From Lycium barbarum (Eukaryota > Streptophyta > Magnoliopsida > Solanales > Solanaceae), in assembly GCF_019175385.1 (NCBI RefSeq), contig NC_083348.1, positions 4,603,001 through 4,667,000 of the forward strand: a stretch of DNA of 64,000 bases, written 5' to 3'. How positions within the stretch are numbered: the stretch's first letter is position 1; every line of letters starts with the position of its first letter. The position numbers and the translations under genes were made by a program. Of the stretch, positions 1-13,597 are shown piece after piece. The notes below the pieces were generated by a model. The model was not told the DNA's origin. It did not search any database and saw only the letters and a list, made by a program, of their open reading frames with translations.

Positions 1-3000
1 AAAAGACGAATCAGAGGAATCATAGAGATTGTAACACTCATATTCCGAAATCAAATACAAAGATTGTTGCGATATTTTCCTGTCTCGATTAATTCTCGAC
101 GCGAATTTAATAGTCTACAACTATCTCTGATGCAGAAACCATATGAACTGAGTCCAGGATTGCCCCTGCTTGCCCCATCTGTATTGCATTTTAATCTCCC
201 TGAATGTGGAATTATCCAGACCACCTTAGCATAATAAACTTTTGGTTTATATCTACTAAGGTGGTGATGCATATATTCCCACTCAGCAGATACAATGTGC
301 AGCCATGGGAATCTCTTCCTTATCAGTTGATGTAGTATATGCTGTACTTGCTGTTTCAGTCTGAAGAAGGACACTGATCCTCTATGTTTAATGGAGTTTC
401 TTCTCTTCCATAATGACCACATGATCACTGCAGGTATTGCTCTATACATAGGCTGCAATTTTGGTTTTGTCTCAACAGTCCACCATGCCATGATCATTTG
501 ATGTAGACCAACTCCATCTGTGGGGATACCTGCACAAGAAGCAAAAAACTTCCATAACTTGACAGCTATGGAAGATGTTAGAAATAAATGGCCTACAGTT
601 TCCTCCTTATTCTCCTCACTACACAAGTATCTTGATGGAATATTGATCATCATCCTTTTTAATATATCATCTGTAGAGATTCTCCCTTTCCATACTCTCC
701 ACATGAAAAAACTTATCTTTATTAGCAGCCCTTTCTCCCACATGAACTGAACTTATAACTTGCTTGTTTGCTTTCTCTATGTCTGAGAAATTCCCATGCA
801 GATTTAACTGAAAATCTGCCATTTGTTTCCAGCATCCAACTTGGTTCATCATCCTCTTCTTCAACTGGTACCTTGATATTTTCTTTGATATGCTGAGTCA
901 ATTCCTGATCTAGAGTGGCTGTTAACAGTTCCATGTTCCATTCCCCATTCTTCACAAACTGTCTAACCTCTATTTCTTCCTCTCTAGTAGCATCAGGAAT
1001 GATATAATATAATGCCCCAAGCCTTGTCCAATTCTCATACCAGAAACTTGAAGTTCCATTTCTCAGATACCAGAATATCTGTGGCTCAACTTCATCTCTT
1101 ATATTTACCATCTTCTTCCATGTGTGAGATCCTCCTCTCTCTAATGCCATAATAGGATGCCATTTCTTGCAATATTTATTCAACATGTAACTACCCCATA
1201 AGCTTCTTCCACATCTAAAATTCCACCACAACTTAGCAAATAAAGCCTTGGATATATCAGTTAGTGATCTAAGACCAATGCTTCCTTCATCTTTTGGTAA
1301 ACATAATTTGTCCCATGCCACCCAATGTTTGCTTTTCGCCCCTACTGTATTGCTCCAGAAGAATTTGACAAAGATCTTGTGCAGTTGCTTTATCACCCCA
1401 GAAGGAGGATTCATGGCTGATAGTAAATACACTGGCATGGTTTGCAGCACATGATTGATCAACACATATCTGCCTCCAAAAGATAGCAGTCTGTTTTGCC
1501 AAGATAGAATCCTTTTCATCACTTTTTTGATCAGATCTTCATAGTATATCAATTTCCTTCTTCCATAGAACACTGGACAACCTAAATATATGAAAGGAAA
1601 GGATCCATTTCTCATCTTTGTATGTCTTTTAATCCTTCTATTAACTCTGGCTGAGACTTTGTGATGAATATAATAACAACTTTTATCAGTATTGACCAGC
1701 TGTCCTGAAGCCTTTTCATAATTCCTCAGTCTCTTCATCATTAGTTTTAGAGAACATCCATCCCCAGAACAGAATAATATTGTGTCATCAGCGTATGATA
1801 GATGATTGATTTGAGGACTCCATTTTGGCATTCCATAGCCTATGAAACTTGGCTTCTCATGTAGCTTATTCAGACTCCTTGTTAAAACCTTTGCTGCTAT
1901 AATGAACAATGTAGGAGAAAGTGGATCACCTTGTTTTACCCCCTTACTTGATCTGAAAAAACCATGACTTTGACCATTGATTAATACTGAATACCAGTTG
2001 TTTGAAAGCAATCTCCATACTAAATCAATGATAACCTCTCCAAACCCAAACTGTCTCAATACTTTAGTCAAAAAAATCCAGGAAAGTCTATCATATGCCT
2101 TTGCCATGTCTAATTTGATCACCACATTAGTATGTTTAGCTCTCAAGTTAATATCTCTGATGATCTCCTGTGCCAGCAATATGTTTTTTGCAATGCTCCT
2201 TCCTTTCACAAATCCTGTCTGATTGTGAGAAATAATATTAAGAAGAACCTTTGCCAATCTATTCTACAGTATTTTTGACATTATCTTGTTGGAGAAAGAA
2301 CTAAGACTGATAGGCCTGATATCACTAAAAGTAGTAATCACCTCCTTCTTTGGTAACAAAACCAGATTAGTGTGTGTGATGAAATGTGGTACCTCACACC
2401 CACAAAAGAAGGCTCTAACCATTTGAATAACATCCAACTTGATAACCTCCCAACACTTTTGATAGAACTGTCCTGTGAATCCATCAGGTCCACTAGCACT
2501 ATCCCCATTGAGTGAAAATACAGCCTCATTTACTTCACTTTCAGATGGCAACTCTTCCATATTCTTTTGTTGTTCTTCAGTTATCAATTTAGGAATATTT
2601 TTCAATAATGCATAATCCCCTCTTGAATTTTGTTCACTAAACTGTGCCTCAAAAAATCTGATTGCCTCAGAACCAATATCTACTTCATTTTCCAACCATG
2701 TACTAGAAGGATCTTGTATTCTTTTCAAAGTTAACTTATTCCTCCTGCCCCTCACATATGAATGGAAGAATTTTGTATTTCTATCTCCATCATTGAACCA
2801 TTTCATACCAGCTTTCTGCTTCCAATACTCTTCCTCCAAGTGTAAAAATTTGGTTAGTTCAGCCTGTGCCTAATGTAACAACATTCTATTCTCCCTTGAA
2901 GCATTATTTTCAAACTGCAACTCCTTCACCTTTATAGTATCTTCTATAGTGGCAATCTGCTGAAATATATTCCCATATGTGTTTCTGCTCCATTGAACTA

Positions 3001-3850
3001 GTGCTTTTTTAAGTTTCTTCAGCTTGTGATGAAATACATAGAATGGATTTCCACATAAATCAGCAGTCCAATTCTTCTTTACCACCTCCATAAATGTATG
3101 ATGCTTTGTCCAGAAGTTAAGAAACTTAAAAGATTTGACAATGTGCTGTGCATTGCTGTTACACTCAAGATGTAGGGGTGCATGATCAGAACCATGTCTA
3201 ATCATATGAGTCACTGCTGTGGATGGCATGATATCCAGAACTTGCTGATTCACCAATATTCTATCTAACCTTTTAAATATGCAATCTTCTTCAGTCCTCC
3301 CATTCCACCAGGTGAATTTACTTCCATTGAATCCTACATCAATCAAACCACAACTTTGTATACAGGTAGAAAAATCCAAGGTCTCATTGGATGAGACTGG
3401 AAGGCCACCTTGCTTTTCCTCATCAGACACTATGACATTAAAATCCCCTCCTATTATCCAAGGAAAGTCCTGCTGATTTGCCAAAGCTACTATATCTTCC
3501 CACAAATCCTCCCTCTCCTATCTATCACATTTAGCATAGACTACTGACACCAGCACTGTTTGATTCAAGGATGAGTGAGTTAGTTGCAAGGTCACCTGCT
3601 GTTCTGATTCAGATACAACTACACCTAGCCATTCATCTGTCCAAAAAATCCAGATTTTTCTAAAACTATTCACCTTGCAATTCTGAAAGCCTAAATTCCT
3701 TCTATAATCTTCAATAGCAATAGGATCTTGAAAAGGTTCCATTAGGCCTATGATAGAATAATGATGTCTCCTATTTAGTTCAATTAACCTCTCAAAAGAT
3801 TTCTGAGTGTTAACTGACCTAATATTCCAAAATAAAGCTTTGTCTATCAT
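1..3850 (-). pseudogene. LINE copy 1 ORF2 (endonuclease-RT-RNase H), broken, truncated at edge
   Basis: ORF2 encodes the nicking endonuclease and reverse transcriptase for target-primed integration. In order: an exonuclease-endonuclease-phosphatase domain (WNIRSVN; GLMEPF; GGDFNV; GSDHAPL) at about 3850-3170; RT with NQTGFVKGRS, KLDMAKAYDR, GVKQGDPLSP and the catalytic SYADD near 1800; a zf-RVT domain (FFMWRVWKG, TVGHLFL) at about 740-560; and the start of RNase H (CNTDGASRGNPG) near 175. One frame runs from 3850 to 722, interrupted only by TAG codons at 3520-3518, 2872-2870 and 2266-2264. A frameshift near 740 and another in RNase H near 105 follow. The motif A and motif C aspartates are still present, unlike in LINE copy 2. 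Confidence 0.92.
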
Positions 3851-5785
3851 TGATAATTATTAATTTTGTTCTTACTCCTCCTTGTTGAAACTCCTGCCAC
3901 TGGATTACTGTTACTTCTGACAGGTTTTTGTTTATTTGTTGCCTGTTTCAATTTCTGCACACTTCTAGGGGATAAATCTGCTTCCTGTGCTATATCATCA
4001 ATGTTTTGAGATAAATCTTCCTCATCTTGACAATCAATATCATCTTGAACCTGTATCTCCTCATGCTTACCATGTTGTGAATTCTCAACCTGTTCCACAG
4101 ACACATTGACAGAAGTATTACTCTCAGGTGGCTTTGTACCATCTTGTCCTTCTTTTCCATGATTATTCTCCACCTCCTCTAGTGGAGTCCCTTCATGATC
4201 ATCATCCTCCTGCAGCACATCACCACACATGTTTTGTTCCTCCATGTTTTTGTTGATTAAGATGTCACTATATTCTTGTGACACATCTCCCTGCAGCACC
4301 TCATGTTCCTTTTCTTTCTCCTGCAGCACATCATGTTCCTTTTCTTGACTAATTGTACATGAAGTCACCTTAGATACCTGCTGAGATATAATATCCCCTT
4401 TATCATTGAGTTGTTTACCAAAATTCTTCTCAATCTATTCATTTGCTGATATTTTCTCCACCTTTTTTAATTCATCTATCTGTTTTTCCTTTGCTTCTTC
4501 CATCTGCTTTTCATTGACTTTGTCATTATTGTCTACAAGTTGCTGCATTGTAATGATTTGGTCTGAAGCATCAAGCATCTTTGCTTCTACATCTGAGGAT
4601 TTCTGCACATGTCACATCTATTATCTCCTCATCTGTGTTCTGCAATGTTGCATATTGATTGTTCTGCAGAGTTTGATTCTCCTTTGGTTTCCAAACATTT
4701 TCATCATATTTGCTTCTATGAAAGTGCCTGTTATTCCTTTGTTTTCCTTTCTTCTCCTTGAATTCATCATCATCATTGCCCTCTACAGGCTGCACCTTGT
4801 CTGCTATTTCTTTTCCTTTCATTATGCCAAGATTGGTCCCTTTGTACTCCTTAATGTCAAGTCTGCTATTCTTTTTGTTCTTTTGCTCCTTATTCTTCCT
4901 TTGATCTGCCTTACTGTTGACCTCCTGTTCTTTGTCTGAGCATTGTTCTTCTTCCTTGGGATACAATTCTGGATGTATGACATAACAGTCTTGTTCATTA
5001 TGTCCTTGAAGTTTGCAGTTTTTGCAGTACTTAGGAACATAATCATAGTTAATCTTTATCCATTTATCCACAATCTCCCCAGTAATCTTCTTCTTCATTC
5101 TTATATTGATTCTCTTTGGAAATTCTCCAAGCAAGTCAACCTCTACCTTCACTCTCGCATAGCTTGGCCTGGTTTTATTGGCTGTGGCCATATCAACTTG
5201 TAATGGCTTTCCAACTGCAGAGGCAAGTGAAAAAACTGCTTCTTTCACAAAATAATTAGGAGGTAATGATGGGAATGATATCCATGCAATTGCTATCTTC
5301 GTTTCCTCCTCTGGATCAAACCATGGATCCCATTTGAAGGTGCGCATGGGATATGACCAATTTTTATGCATAATGTAATATGCAGGCTTAGACAATAATG
5401 TCACATAATCTTCCAAAGAAGAAGCACGTATTAGTACATATCTATTGCTCAACAATCCGATAATAGCTTCTCCTTTCAATCCACATTGCTTTGGAATTAA
5501 TGTTCTCAATTATTTCACGTCAGGCCAACCATATGAGAATTTCCCCACGACTGCATATTGTAATTTTTCTTTAATAATCATGTGATCAATCTCCTCTTCC
5601 TCCCATACGACCATGGGCTCTCTATGCAAATATGTAATATTTTTCATGGGTAAAGTAGGGTTGTACGTAGTAGTAGAAATAGTAGGATTTAGGGCTGTTG
5701 CATACGTTTGGTTTGGTAAAAGGTGATTTGGTTGTGTAGGTATTGTTGTGTTAGCCTGGACAGCCATAATAGGCGCCATAACCAC
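3847..5785 (-). pseudogene. LINE copy 1 ORF1 (DUF4283-like, zinc knuckle), broken
   Basis: ORF1 proteins of plant LINEs bind element RNA. The segment 5509-4571 gives about 310 residues resembling the DUF4283 domain ([29 protein letters not shown]), followed by a C-x2-C-x4-H-x4-C knuckle ([14 protein letters not shown]) near 5010-4970. A charged, low-complexity tail rich in Glu, Lys and Gln follows. The frame is broken by a TAA at 5512-5510, by a frameshift near 4600 and by a TAG at 4437-4435. The last part (4368-3847) overlaps the ORF2 start by four bases. The retained start at 5785 is the first codon of the conserved block; an earlier ATG at 6118 is possible. The LINE assignment is firm. Confidence 0.85.
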
Positions 5786-6260
5786 GCTTTAAAACTCGAT
5801 CCAGCTCTCAAACTATATGATCCTCGTCACCAGTCAGCTAATACTGATAGTTGTCCTCCTACGGACCTTTGCCTTCCCTCCGTTTCCACAATAAGAAGAA
5901 AAAGCTGCATTTTTCCTGAATATGAATATGAACTACGACAAGGAAAATCAATCCTTAGAAAGACAAACATTGGATTGTTTTTGTGTAACATATCCCTTTT
6001 TTTCTTTGTCTATTGACTGAGTTCCCCTTTTTTGTTTGCCTTTTCCAATATGTGAGATGTGGGGATGAAGCTCCGAAGCAGGAGCTAGCCTTCAAAGGCC
6101 AGTGGCCGGAGAGTCCATTTTTGCCGTGAAAAGGTTGAAAAAATTTTAGGGTTTCGATTAGGTTTAGGTTTCCTTCCTTCGACAAGATTAGTTGGATACG
6201 AAAATCGAAAATCTAGGAGATGATTCATGTGACATTGGAAACTTGGAAACAAAGCAATTA

Positions 6261-6535
6261 CTCCCTCTATTCATTTACTCGTCCAGTTTGGCCTTTGCAT
6301 ATTCTTTAAAAAATAATAGTTGATATAAATATTTTACCACAATACCCATATTAATTGATGTTTAGTCTTAATAATTAACATTTCAAGAAGTCTTGGTAAA
6401 TGAATTTTGAAATAAATGTTGAGGGTAAAACAAGAAAATTATAGTATTATTTTTTCTGTTGATATGCTAAAAGTAATAAGTAAAAGTGAAAGTTTACTTT
6501 TAACATAGTGGACAAGTTAAAGTAAACTGAGGGAG
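6261..6535. mobile_element. Stowaway-like (Tc1/mariner) MITE
   Basis: A 275-bp AT-rich element starts CTCCCTC and ends GAGGGAG, with further imperfect terminal inverted similarity (a shared TTNTCCA-type block about 20 bp in from each end). It is flanked by TA on both sides (6259-6260 and 6536-6537), the duplication made by mariner-type transposases. There is no coding capacity. It lies just upstream of the 5' end of LINE copy 1. Confidence 0.8.
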
Positions 6536-6537
6536 TA

Positions 6538-7269
6538 CTATAAATCAAGTGCAACTCTAGGAAATATATGCACATTGTTCGTTGTGGATACATGTAAAAA
6601 TATGTTGAGTTACAAACTTAAAGTTATAGAAAAAGGTGCTCCCTAAGTCCCAGTGTCTCAAAATAAATGTCGTTTTAGCTTATTCCACTTTCATTAAGAA
6701 AAATAATAAATATAATATATAGTTTACTAATTGAGGAAGTTTGCTAGAAGGCCAGTTTCAAAACTTTTTTGAACGAAAGGCCACAAGTCTTAAAGTATTT
6801 GGTGATGGGCCACCATTTATTACGTCAGCAATGTCAATCCCACAAGTTGTCAACCCTAGCCCCAAAATTTTGAAAAAATACATTTTGGTCCCCAACCCCA
6901 ACATTAATTACCCGAAAAAAGAAATAAAAAAATGAAATATTTCCCTCCAACAACTCCCAATTTGTCCACTTTTCAGATCCCGTTTCCGGCCAAAATGGGT
7001 TTTCATTGGAAAATCAATCCTCAACGACGGAAAGCTTCCCTATTCAGCCATTGTAACTAAAAGCTCGTAGAAATCGTTGAATAAGATTTTCCCATTGTTG
7101 TAAAAGCTCGCTTTCTGGCGAAAATTTTGGCTTCATTCCGACATTGGAGTTCATTTTAAGAATACAAATTCTCTTGTTGAGTCAATTCTCCATTCCAATA
7201 CCTCAGTTCGTAATTGGTAAGAGCTTTATCCTTACATTTTTGGTTCTGAATCTGGTACAGTACGTCGGC
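6538..7269. other. Unassigned AT-rich stretch, possible second MITE end
   Basis: No supported gene. Near 6638-6690 the text (CTCCCTAAGTCCCAGTG..., then a GTCGTTTTAGC-like run) resembles the left end of another mariner-type MITE, but I could not find a matching right end. The part from about 6930 onward may be leader of the MULE remnant that follows. Confidence 0.3.
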
Positions 7270-8308
7270 CAATCAAAGATCCACTCATAGACCATAGTCA
7301 TAGTCTATTGTAGATTTATTATGGCGTCGATTGCATAATATATTATTGTAGGTGGTGATTACATGGGTGAATAAGAGGGGACCCCAAAACGTTGGAATTA
7401 TAATTCTGTGAGCAAGGTGACAGTGCCGATTGTCATGCGTCGCAATGGTACATATAACGACTTGGTTACGAGCGTAATAGAAAACGGGGGAGTTAAATTG
7501 TGAGGCTAACGACTTGCGCATTAGTTATATGGTTAATACTCTACCCGCTAGGCGGAAAACTCATCCATTTTTTCATAACTAATGATAGATAAGTGGGATT
7601 GTACATGCTTGATGTTGTTAATGATGGTTCTAGGCATGTTGTTGAGAGGTCTCAAGAAGCTTCTACATCAGCAACACCATCCCCCCCCCCCCCCCCCCCC
7701 CCCCCCACCCACTCAATACAACATGAGGGCATGGGTGATCATTTAATGGATATGGATGATCTTCATAGTGATGATGAAGAGCGTGATGGAGGTAATGGGG
7801 GTGATGGGCAAGCAAGTGGATCAAAAACCAACCACAGCTTCAATGATGAAACCGATTTTTACCATGGGCAAATATTCGATAACAAAGTATATTTAAAGGT
7901 TTTATTGAAGAAAGCTGAGATAAAGACCCCGTTCTGTTTAAAATCGAACAAAATTAATAACTAATATTATAAGGTGGAATGCACGTCTCCTAATTATGGT
8001 GAATGTTGAAGGCCAATAGGTACGAGAAATCGGATAGGTTTCGCATTTACAAGTACGTTGGTGATCACATTTGCGGGGTTGAACATATTGCGAGTAGTCA
8101 TAAGCATGCCTCGTCAGTTGTCATTGCACTAGTTTTGATGAATGACTATATTGAAAACAAAGGACCAACGACAAAGGAAATCCAAAGGACGGTTTTCAGG
8201 GAGTTTCATTGGAAACCAAGCTATTGGAAGTGTTAGAAGATAGATGTAATGGCTAAGAACATGATTAGGGGACACCGGAGCATGGGTATGGTTGCTTACT
8301 GGCTTATT
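7270..8308 (+). pseudogene. MULE transposase N-terminal remnant
   Basis: Fragments in shifting frames match the N-terminal half of plant Mutator-like transposases. WNYNSVSKVTVPIVMRRNG and a YNDLV block lie at about 7390-7470, followed by an FITNDR-like block and GLYMLDVVNDGSR near 7590-7640. An acidic Asp/Glu/Gly-rich linker follows, then the FRIYKYVGDHICGVEH, HKHASS and GPTTKEIQRTVF blocks at about 8040-8200, typical of the MULE DNA-binding region. It ends near 8308 with RGTPEHGYG in another frame. At least three frame changes and one stop are needed to follow it, so it is dead. The catalytic DDE core and C-terminus are absent. Immediately after it lies antisense MULE-like sequence. Confidence 0.75.
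7681..7706. repeat. Poly-C tract (26 C)
   Basis: An uninterrupted run of 26 C inside the MULE remnant, read as a proline stretch in frame. The length is likely to be unreliable in any assembly. Shorter runs occur near 36029 and 38190. Confidence 0.9.
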
Positions 8309-8372
8309 CTTCACTTGTGGCATCACTTTCCTCTATTACATCTACATCTACCAAGCCTTCTTCACCCTGAAA
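8309..8372 (-). pseudogene. Antisense MULE-like acidic linker piece
   Basis: Read on minus, this encodes EGEEGLVDVDVIEESDATSEE-like sequence (the Asp/Glu tail found after the MULE N-terminal domain) and then a stop. It continues the minus-strand fragment at 14330-14016 once the solo LTR between them (8378-14010 plus one TSD copy) is removed in thought. The plus-strand MULE remnant ends against it. Confidence 0.5.
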
Positions 8373-8820
8373 ATGAGTGTTATGCCCCGAACCATGGCCT
8401 GGGCGTAACACGGCACTCGGTGCCTTGCTGCATGTGACCGAGCGAACCACATGGCTTGCTGAATCAACATGGGGAATGTACTGATGCGGAATATAATATT
8501 ACATGCATGGTGAGAATGAAGCATAGGTTAAGTAATCATAAGTCTGAAATAAAATGATAGATGTTGAGCCAATACTGGCTATATGACTCTGAATATCTGA
8601 CATGACATAATTGAACTAGTCTAGTCTATGAAACCTCTGACATGAGTCTGAATGCTAAATTTTTTACCGAGAAAAGGCCCCCGGCATACCTTTACTGCAT
8701 AACTGACAATAAATAAATAAGGATAAAACCCCGAATAAGATAGGGCTCACCAATAGCTGGTACATCCAAAGTCCTAACGAGCTGATCCGCCGTCCTGTAA
8801 ATCTACATCGTGAAATGCAG

Positions 8821-11800
8821 TGTTATACCCTATTTTGACCGAAGTCAAAATAGTTTATAACATTCCGGTAATTCCGGGGTTATTTAAAGTTTGGAGTCGC
8901 CACCTAATTATTTATGGTGAATTAGGGCACCTAAGATTAATTAAAGTCATTTTCTAAAGTTGATTTTATTTTAAAGTCTACGAAACCAAAAGATTCTAGG
9001 TACGGGTTCAACTAATCTAGAGAGAAGGTATTAGGCATCCTCTAAATTCCATTAATAATGGTTAACCGACCGGACTTATGTTAATTAATTAAGGCTAAAA
9101 AATGTAGATGTAACATTTTACGCTATTTAAGAAAATATCTTTGTAAGCATTGCTAGAGTTATTGACAGACATCTAAGAGTGTTATTTAAAATAGGACTTG
9201 TGGGGAAAATAAAGGTATGATTTACGTTTGGAAAAGAATTCATCACTATTAGAAATAATAGTTTATTGCCTTTAAATAAAATCACCATAAAACTAAAAAT
9301 TTATAAAATAATGTTAAGTTATAATTTAAAGTAGGTGGATAGTCTTTAGCGGGACACTTATGTTAATTAATTAAGCTAAGTGTGATACGAAAATGCAAAC
9401 ATTTTATAAATCACGATGGGTGATAATAATCTGAATATGTATAAGTATAATATAGAGTGTAAAGTTGGTAAGTATAGTGTTCAGGAAAAACATATTTGCT
9501 TTTCAAGAAAAGAACTTTAATTTGGCAGGACATTTTAGCCGATGACAAAATCTCGAACCAATGTCATTTGGTTCAAACTCCACTTCAAAGCTTAACCTCT
9601 CATGTTTACTAATCCTCTTAAGAAATTAGTCTTACCAGGCGACATCTACAAGTTTAAAGCTCTCACTACGAAAATTAGAAATACGACTATTTATTAGCTA
9701 AAGGTCAAAATACTAAGGAGCCTCTGTTTTTATACAGCTAAAGTCACGACCAAGATAAACAATGATAATTTAATCAAACAACAAACAAAAAAGGATTAGA
9801 TGGAGAAGGGATAAAATAATTGACTTGAATCCGACTCCTGCGAAAGGAGGGAATCCTTTCAATGTTGCTATTTAATGAAGAGACCGAGAGAAGGTGATGT
9901 ATGACTTCTTATGGCAGCGGTGTCGTGGAGTCTCAAAGTAAAACTCGTCGGCCCGGGCATTCATGCAAACAAAGAAAGAAAATGTAAAGGATTAGAAAGA
10001 AAACCCAATTGAGGCAATTATGGAAGATAAAGAAGAAAGTTAAAGAAACTGGAATGGCAACAATACCCTCAAAATAAATTTTAATGAAGAAAAATAGGCA
10101 GGAGCACAAACAATGTTTTTACTCGTAAATTCTTTCAGCACATATAAAGTCACCTAACACATATTAGTCTATGCCCAAGCAAAAAATGTATTGCTGATGC
10201 TACTTATCGGCAGGCTATGAATAATGCTGCAATTTGAAGTATGCAAGAGGGAGCTACTATGAAAACAGAACAGGTTTCAGACCAAACGACAGAAGACACT
10301 ATGAAAATAGCGACTTATAGATAGGCTGAAACTCCAACTTAAAGCAAATTCAGACCAAACGAGAGGGCTGCTGCCGTCAAACAGCAGCTGAAACCATGTT
10401 TTCTCACCAAACCAAGTTCTCAAAATAAGAGTGCACATCAATCATTTTAGCCTTGCGACAAAAGTTTAGTGATTGATTTTAGCTATCCCGATCGGCATTT
10501 TCAACAGAAGATGGATTAAGGGAGTAACTTTGATTCACTAAAAGTAAACAAAACCAAATGATATGCTTTACACGTCTTTAAGAAAGTAGAGATGGCAAAC
10601 CATTAAACTTACTATTAACAATTAACATAATCCTACAGTAACGTACCATCACCTAGTATTGACAACATTACAGCCCTTTACAACAGCCCACCTAATTAAT
10701 TGTGCACTAAATTAATACTAGCCACCAAATCCAACGACGTAAATGCCACAGCCATAAACTCAACAGAGTAATAGATGCCAATAATCGAATAGGATAACAT
10801 AACAACAGTAGTTTCACCAAGCGTAGAGCCTTTTAGACAAGTATAAAAGACAACTACAAAGGCCCGTCTCTAGTTAGTATTACCAGTCTTTTCAACGAAC
10901 TGAAGGAAGAATTCCGAGTGTCTTATCTTTAAACGAAATCAGAATTAAATTATATCATACGAACGAAACAGAATTTGTGCAATGAACTAATTAGTACGAA
11001 GAAGCTAAATGGTTAAACGAAAATGAAATTAAGCTGAATGGGGGTTAATTTAAACTAATGTTTGAACACACATGGGAACTGTCAGTCAGAGCATGTTGCA
11101 TTGAACCATGCCAAGCATCCAAACACACTACCAGCTATTTAAACAAGCATATGATCAGTTAATATTCAAACTGACCACCTGATGGGCGCGCTAATGACTC
11201 GATAACTCACTTAATACATGTTTGACGATTATTAATCAGATTTAAGACTATGCTGACACATAGCAAGGATTAACAAATGAGCAAATCTTACATGTATGAT
11301 TTTTAAACTAACTATATGATTAATTGGTGCTATGCTATATTGAACTAAGACTAAGTTCGACTAAACTAAACAACCATTAACACAGATGTTAACTAACACA
11401 CGAACACAAATTAAACTAAACACGCAAAATACTCAAATATAAAAAAAGGGAACAAGGGTTTACTGACCTTTTGTAGGTGCAGTGAACGGGGCATCGAGGT
11501 CTCGAATCTGTCCTCGAATGTCAATATACCCGAGCTTGTAATACTCGGATTCAAAAAAAAGAAGATAATAATAGAATCGAAGAGAGTGAAATGTTTTGTA
11601 TTTTCAGATCATTGTCCAGAAACAAAGTGAGACTCTCCTCCTTTTATAGCAGATGAAAACTAGGGTTTTTGTTTTTTGGGCAGGATGTTGAAACTTGGGT
11701 TTTCAAAAACCAGTCAAAGGAAAGAATTCGTTGAGATCCAAACAGATCTTCATGTGACTTGGTTGCAGATTCTTGTCCAAAAAAAACCAATTTTTCTCTG

Positions 11801-12447
11801 TTCTTTCAAGATTGTTGCGTCTTGGAGTGAGAAAAGGGGATGCCTTCCCTGTCAACGACAGAAGGCTTAGGCGTCGCGACAATTTGGTATGGAAATGGCA
11901 TAGACACAACTGTCATAGCTAAAGGGAAGTAGAGTTTTTGCTTCAAATGGAAGGGGAGAAGAGAGTGAAGAGAGAGAGGACGAAGTGAGGCGCGTTAGGT
12001 TGAAGGGGAGAAAGACTGATCGGTATTTTGTTTAGGTTAGGTGAATAGAAATAGTGGGCCAGGTCGGGTCGGTTGAAATGGGTATTGGGCTGGGTCGTTT
12101 GAGTTGGGCTGGTCGAGTAATTTGTTTAAGGGTGATGGGCTGGAAGTTTAAGTTGGGCTATTAATTGGCTGGTCTAAAAAGAGCTTTTGTGGGCTGGTGG
12201 ATCCGAAATTTTGGCCCTTTTCCTCCTTTAATTAATTTATGTGGACATCTTCATCTTAATAATTTGGGCTAGGATTAACCACTTTCAAATATGTGATATA
12301 ACTTCTTATAAATAACCGCGCAATAAATGGTGAAAGTATTAATATAGTGCTTCGTTAAAATTTGAAATAACTCGTCCAAATTACCAACGATCAAGAAACG
12401 CAGATAAATTAATTGAAGGAGAAGCGGGACAAAATTGCGTGTCAACA
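8821..12447 (-). mobile_element. Solo LTR, Tat/Ogre-like, nested in solo LTR A
   Basis: It starts TGTTATACCC and ends GTGTCAACA on plus, reading TGTTGACACG...GGTATAACA on minus. The 5-bp TGCAG is duplicated perfectly at 8816-8820 and 12448-12452. At 3627 bp it is long for an LTR but normal for the Tat/Ogre lineage. On minus a TATAAAAG box lies at 11648-11641, followed by a conserved CACTGCAC...AAAAGGTCAGT block (possible 5' splice site) near 11470. The region 8890-9060, with GAGTCGCCACC followed by a GGTACGGGTT-type block, recalls the 3' part of the related LTR at 42556. No coding region was seen. As the nested copy it is younger than solo LTR A. Confidence 0.88.
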
Positions 12448-12478
12448 TGCAGGCCCCTAGGCAAATAAAAGGAGACGT

Positions 12479-12499
12479 CAGTACATTCGAATTGTACTG
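12479..12499 (-). promoter_or_regulatory. CAGTAC/GTACTG hairpin, LTR A
   Basis: Six-base stem with a 9-base loop that contains TTCGAA, next to GACGTC as in LTR B. It lies in the LTR A part just right of the nested solo LTR. Confidence 0.6.
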
Positions 12500-13597
12500 T
12501 ATGCAAAATAACTAAATGAAATAAGCACGACACATGAAATAACAAAACTGAAACTGAAACTGTATCTGTAAACTGAACATGAACATGAATATCATCTGAC
12601 ATGAATATGTATCACATAAATAAGATATTTTAATTCTGTATGAATATATTTGGGAGAGCATTAGTATAACCGACATGTAATCACCACGTAAGCACGTGAC
12701 GTCTGTTCTCTGCCCGATCAACTAAGTCATCTTGTACCTTGCCGGGGTACAAGACATGAACATGACATGAATGGATTCAATAAACCGTAAGGGTAAACAT
12801 GAAGGAATCGTCCTAACTGGGCGGAACGATCCTTATCCTACGCTGGCATACGTAGTTTCAGGTATTAAACCTTCTTGGTAATATGTGCAACTCCCATAAC
12901 ATGAACATGGATATAGTTGGCTTAGTAGCCCATAAATTATATAAACATGATTGTAAACATGATTCGTGAGTGTAATATAACATGAATATGGCTATATAGT
13001 ATGACTTGTATGAAAAGATGGAAGCATGTAGAATTTCATGAAAATAGACATAATAATTCATATCTTACATTTAAGAACCCATGGAATGCAAAGTATGAGT
13101 TTTCATGGATTACGGACAGATTCTCAATAACTAAAAGGGAATATTAAGAACACAATAACGAACTATTAATACAAACATGGTATATCATGGTACATGTACT
13201 TAGGGTTATCATGAACATGTCTAGAACCCTAGTTTTGGTGAACTTTCGTATAATCATGAAAGAACGTGGTGTGGGGAAGAACAATTATGTTCCCACGCAT
13301 AGATAGAAACCCTACATAGCTGTTAATGCTCCAAAACTTGTAACTAATGGTCTGAACTTGGAGAAGAATCCAAAAGCCTTAATCTTGAATCCCTTAGATG
13401 GGTTTTCTTTAAAACCCTAGGTTAGGAACAATGGATTCTTGTTTAGAAATCATGGATAAATGTTAGAATTCACTTGAAAGGCTTAGAATAGACTTACCTT
13501 GATGTATTCTAAATGTGGGAGAAGAAGAACTTCGTGCTAGGGATTGGGAATATGAAAACTGGGATTAAAAACTAAACCCACTTATTTATACTTTTGC

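Larger units (their letters stand above)
1..6185 (-). mobile_element. L1-type LINE (copy 1), 3' end outside window
   Basis: A non-LTR retrotransposon is read on the minus strand, with its 5' end near 6185 and its 3' end beyond base 1. The domain order is ORF1 (DUF4283-like region, CCHC knuckle), then ORF2 with endonuclease, reverse transcriptase, zf-RVT and the first part of RNase H. The second LINE at 44368-51225 has the same architecture and clearly related protein sequence, so both belong to one plant L1 clade. The 5' limit is approximate: an ATG at 6118-6116 lies in LINE-like leader sequence, but the conserved part of ORF1 starts near 5785. No target duplication can be tested because the 3' end is missing. 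Frameshifts and in-frame stops show it is dead. Confidence 0.9.

Noticed and set aside
4406..4939. 177-residue plus frame full of Phe/Leu/Ile, like a membrane protein
   Set aside because: Antisense shadow of the Glu/Lys-rich tail of LINE ORF1.
8821..12447. Possible complete small non-autonomous LTR element instead of a solo LTR
   Set aside because: No repeated ends, PBS or PPT were seen, and TATA plus donor layout matches a single long LTR. A LARD-type element cannot be fully excluded without family comparison.
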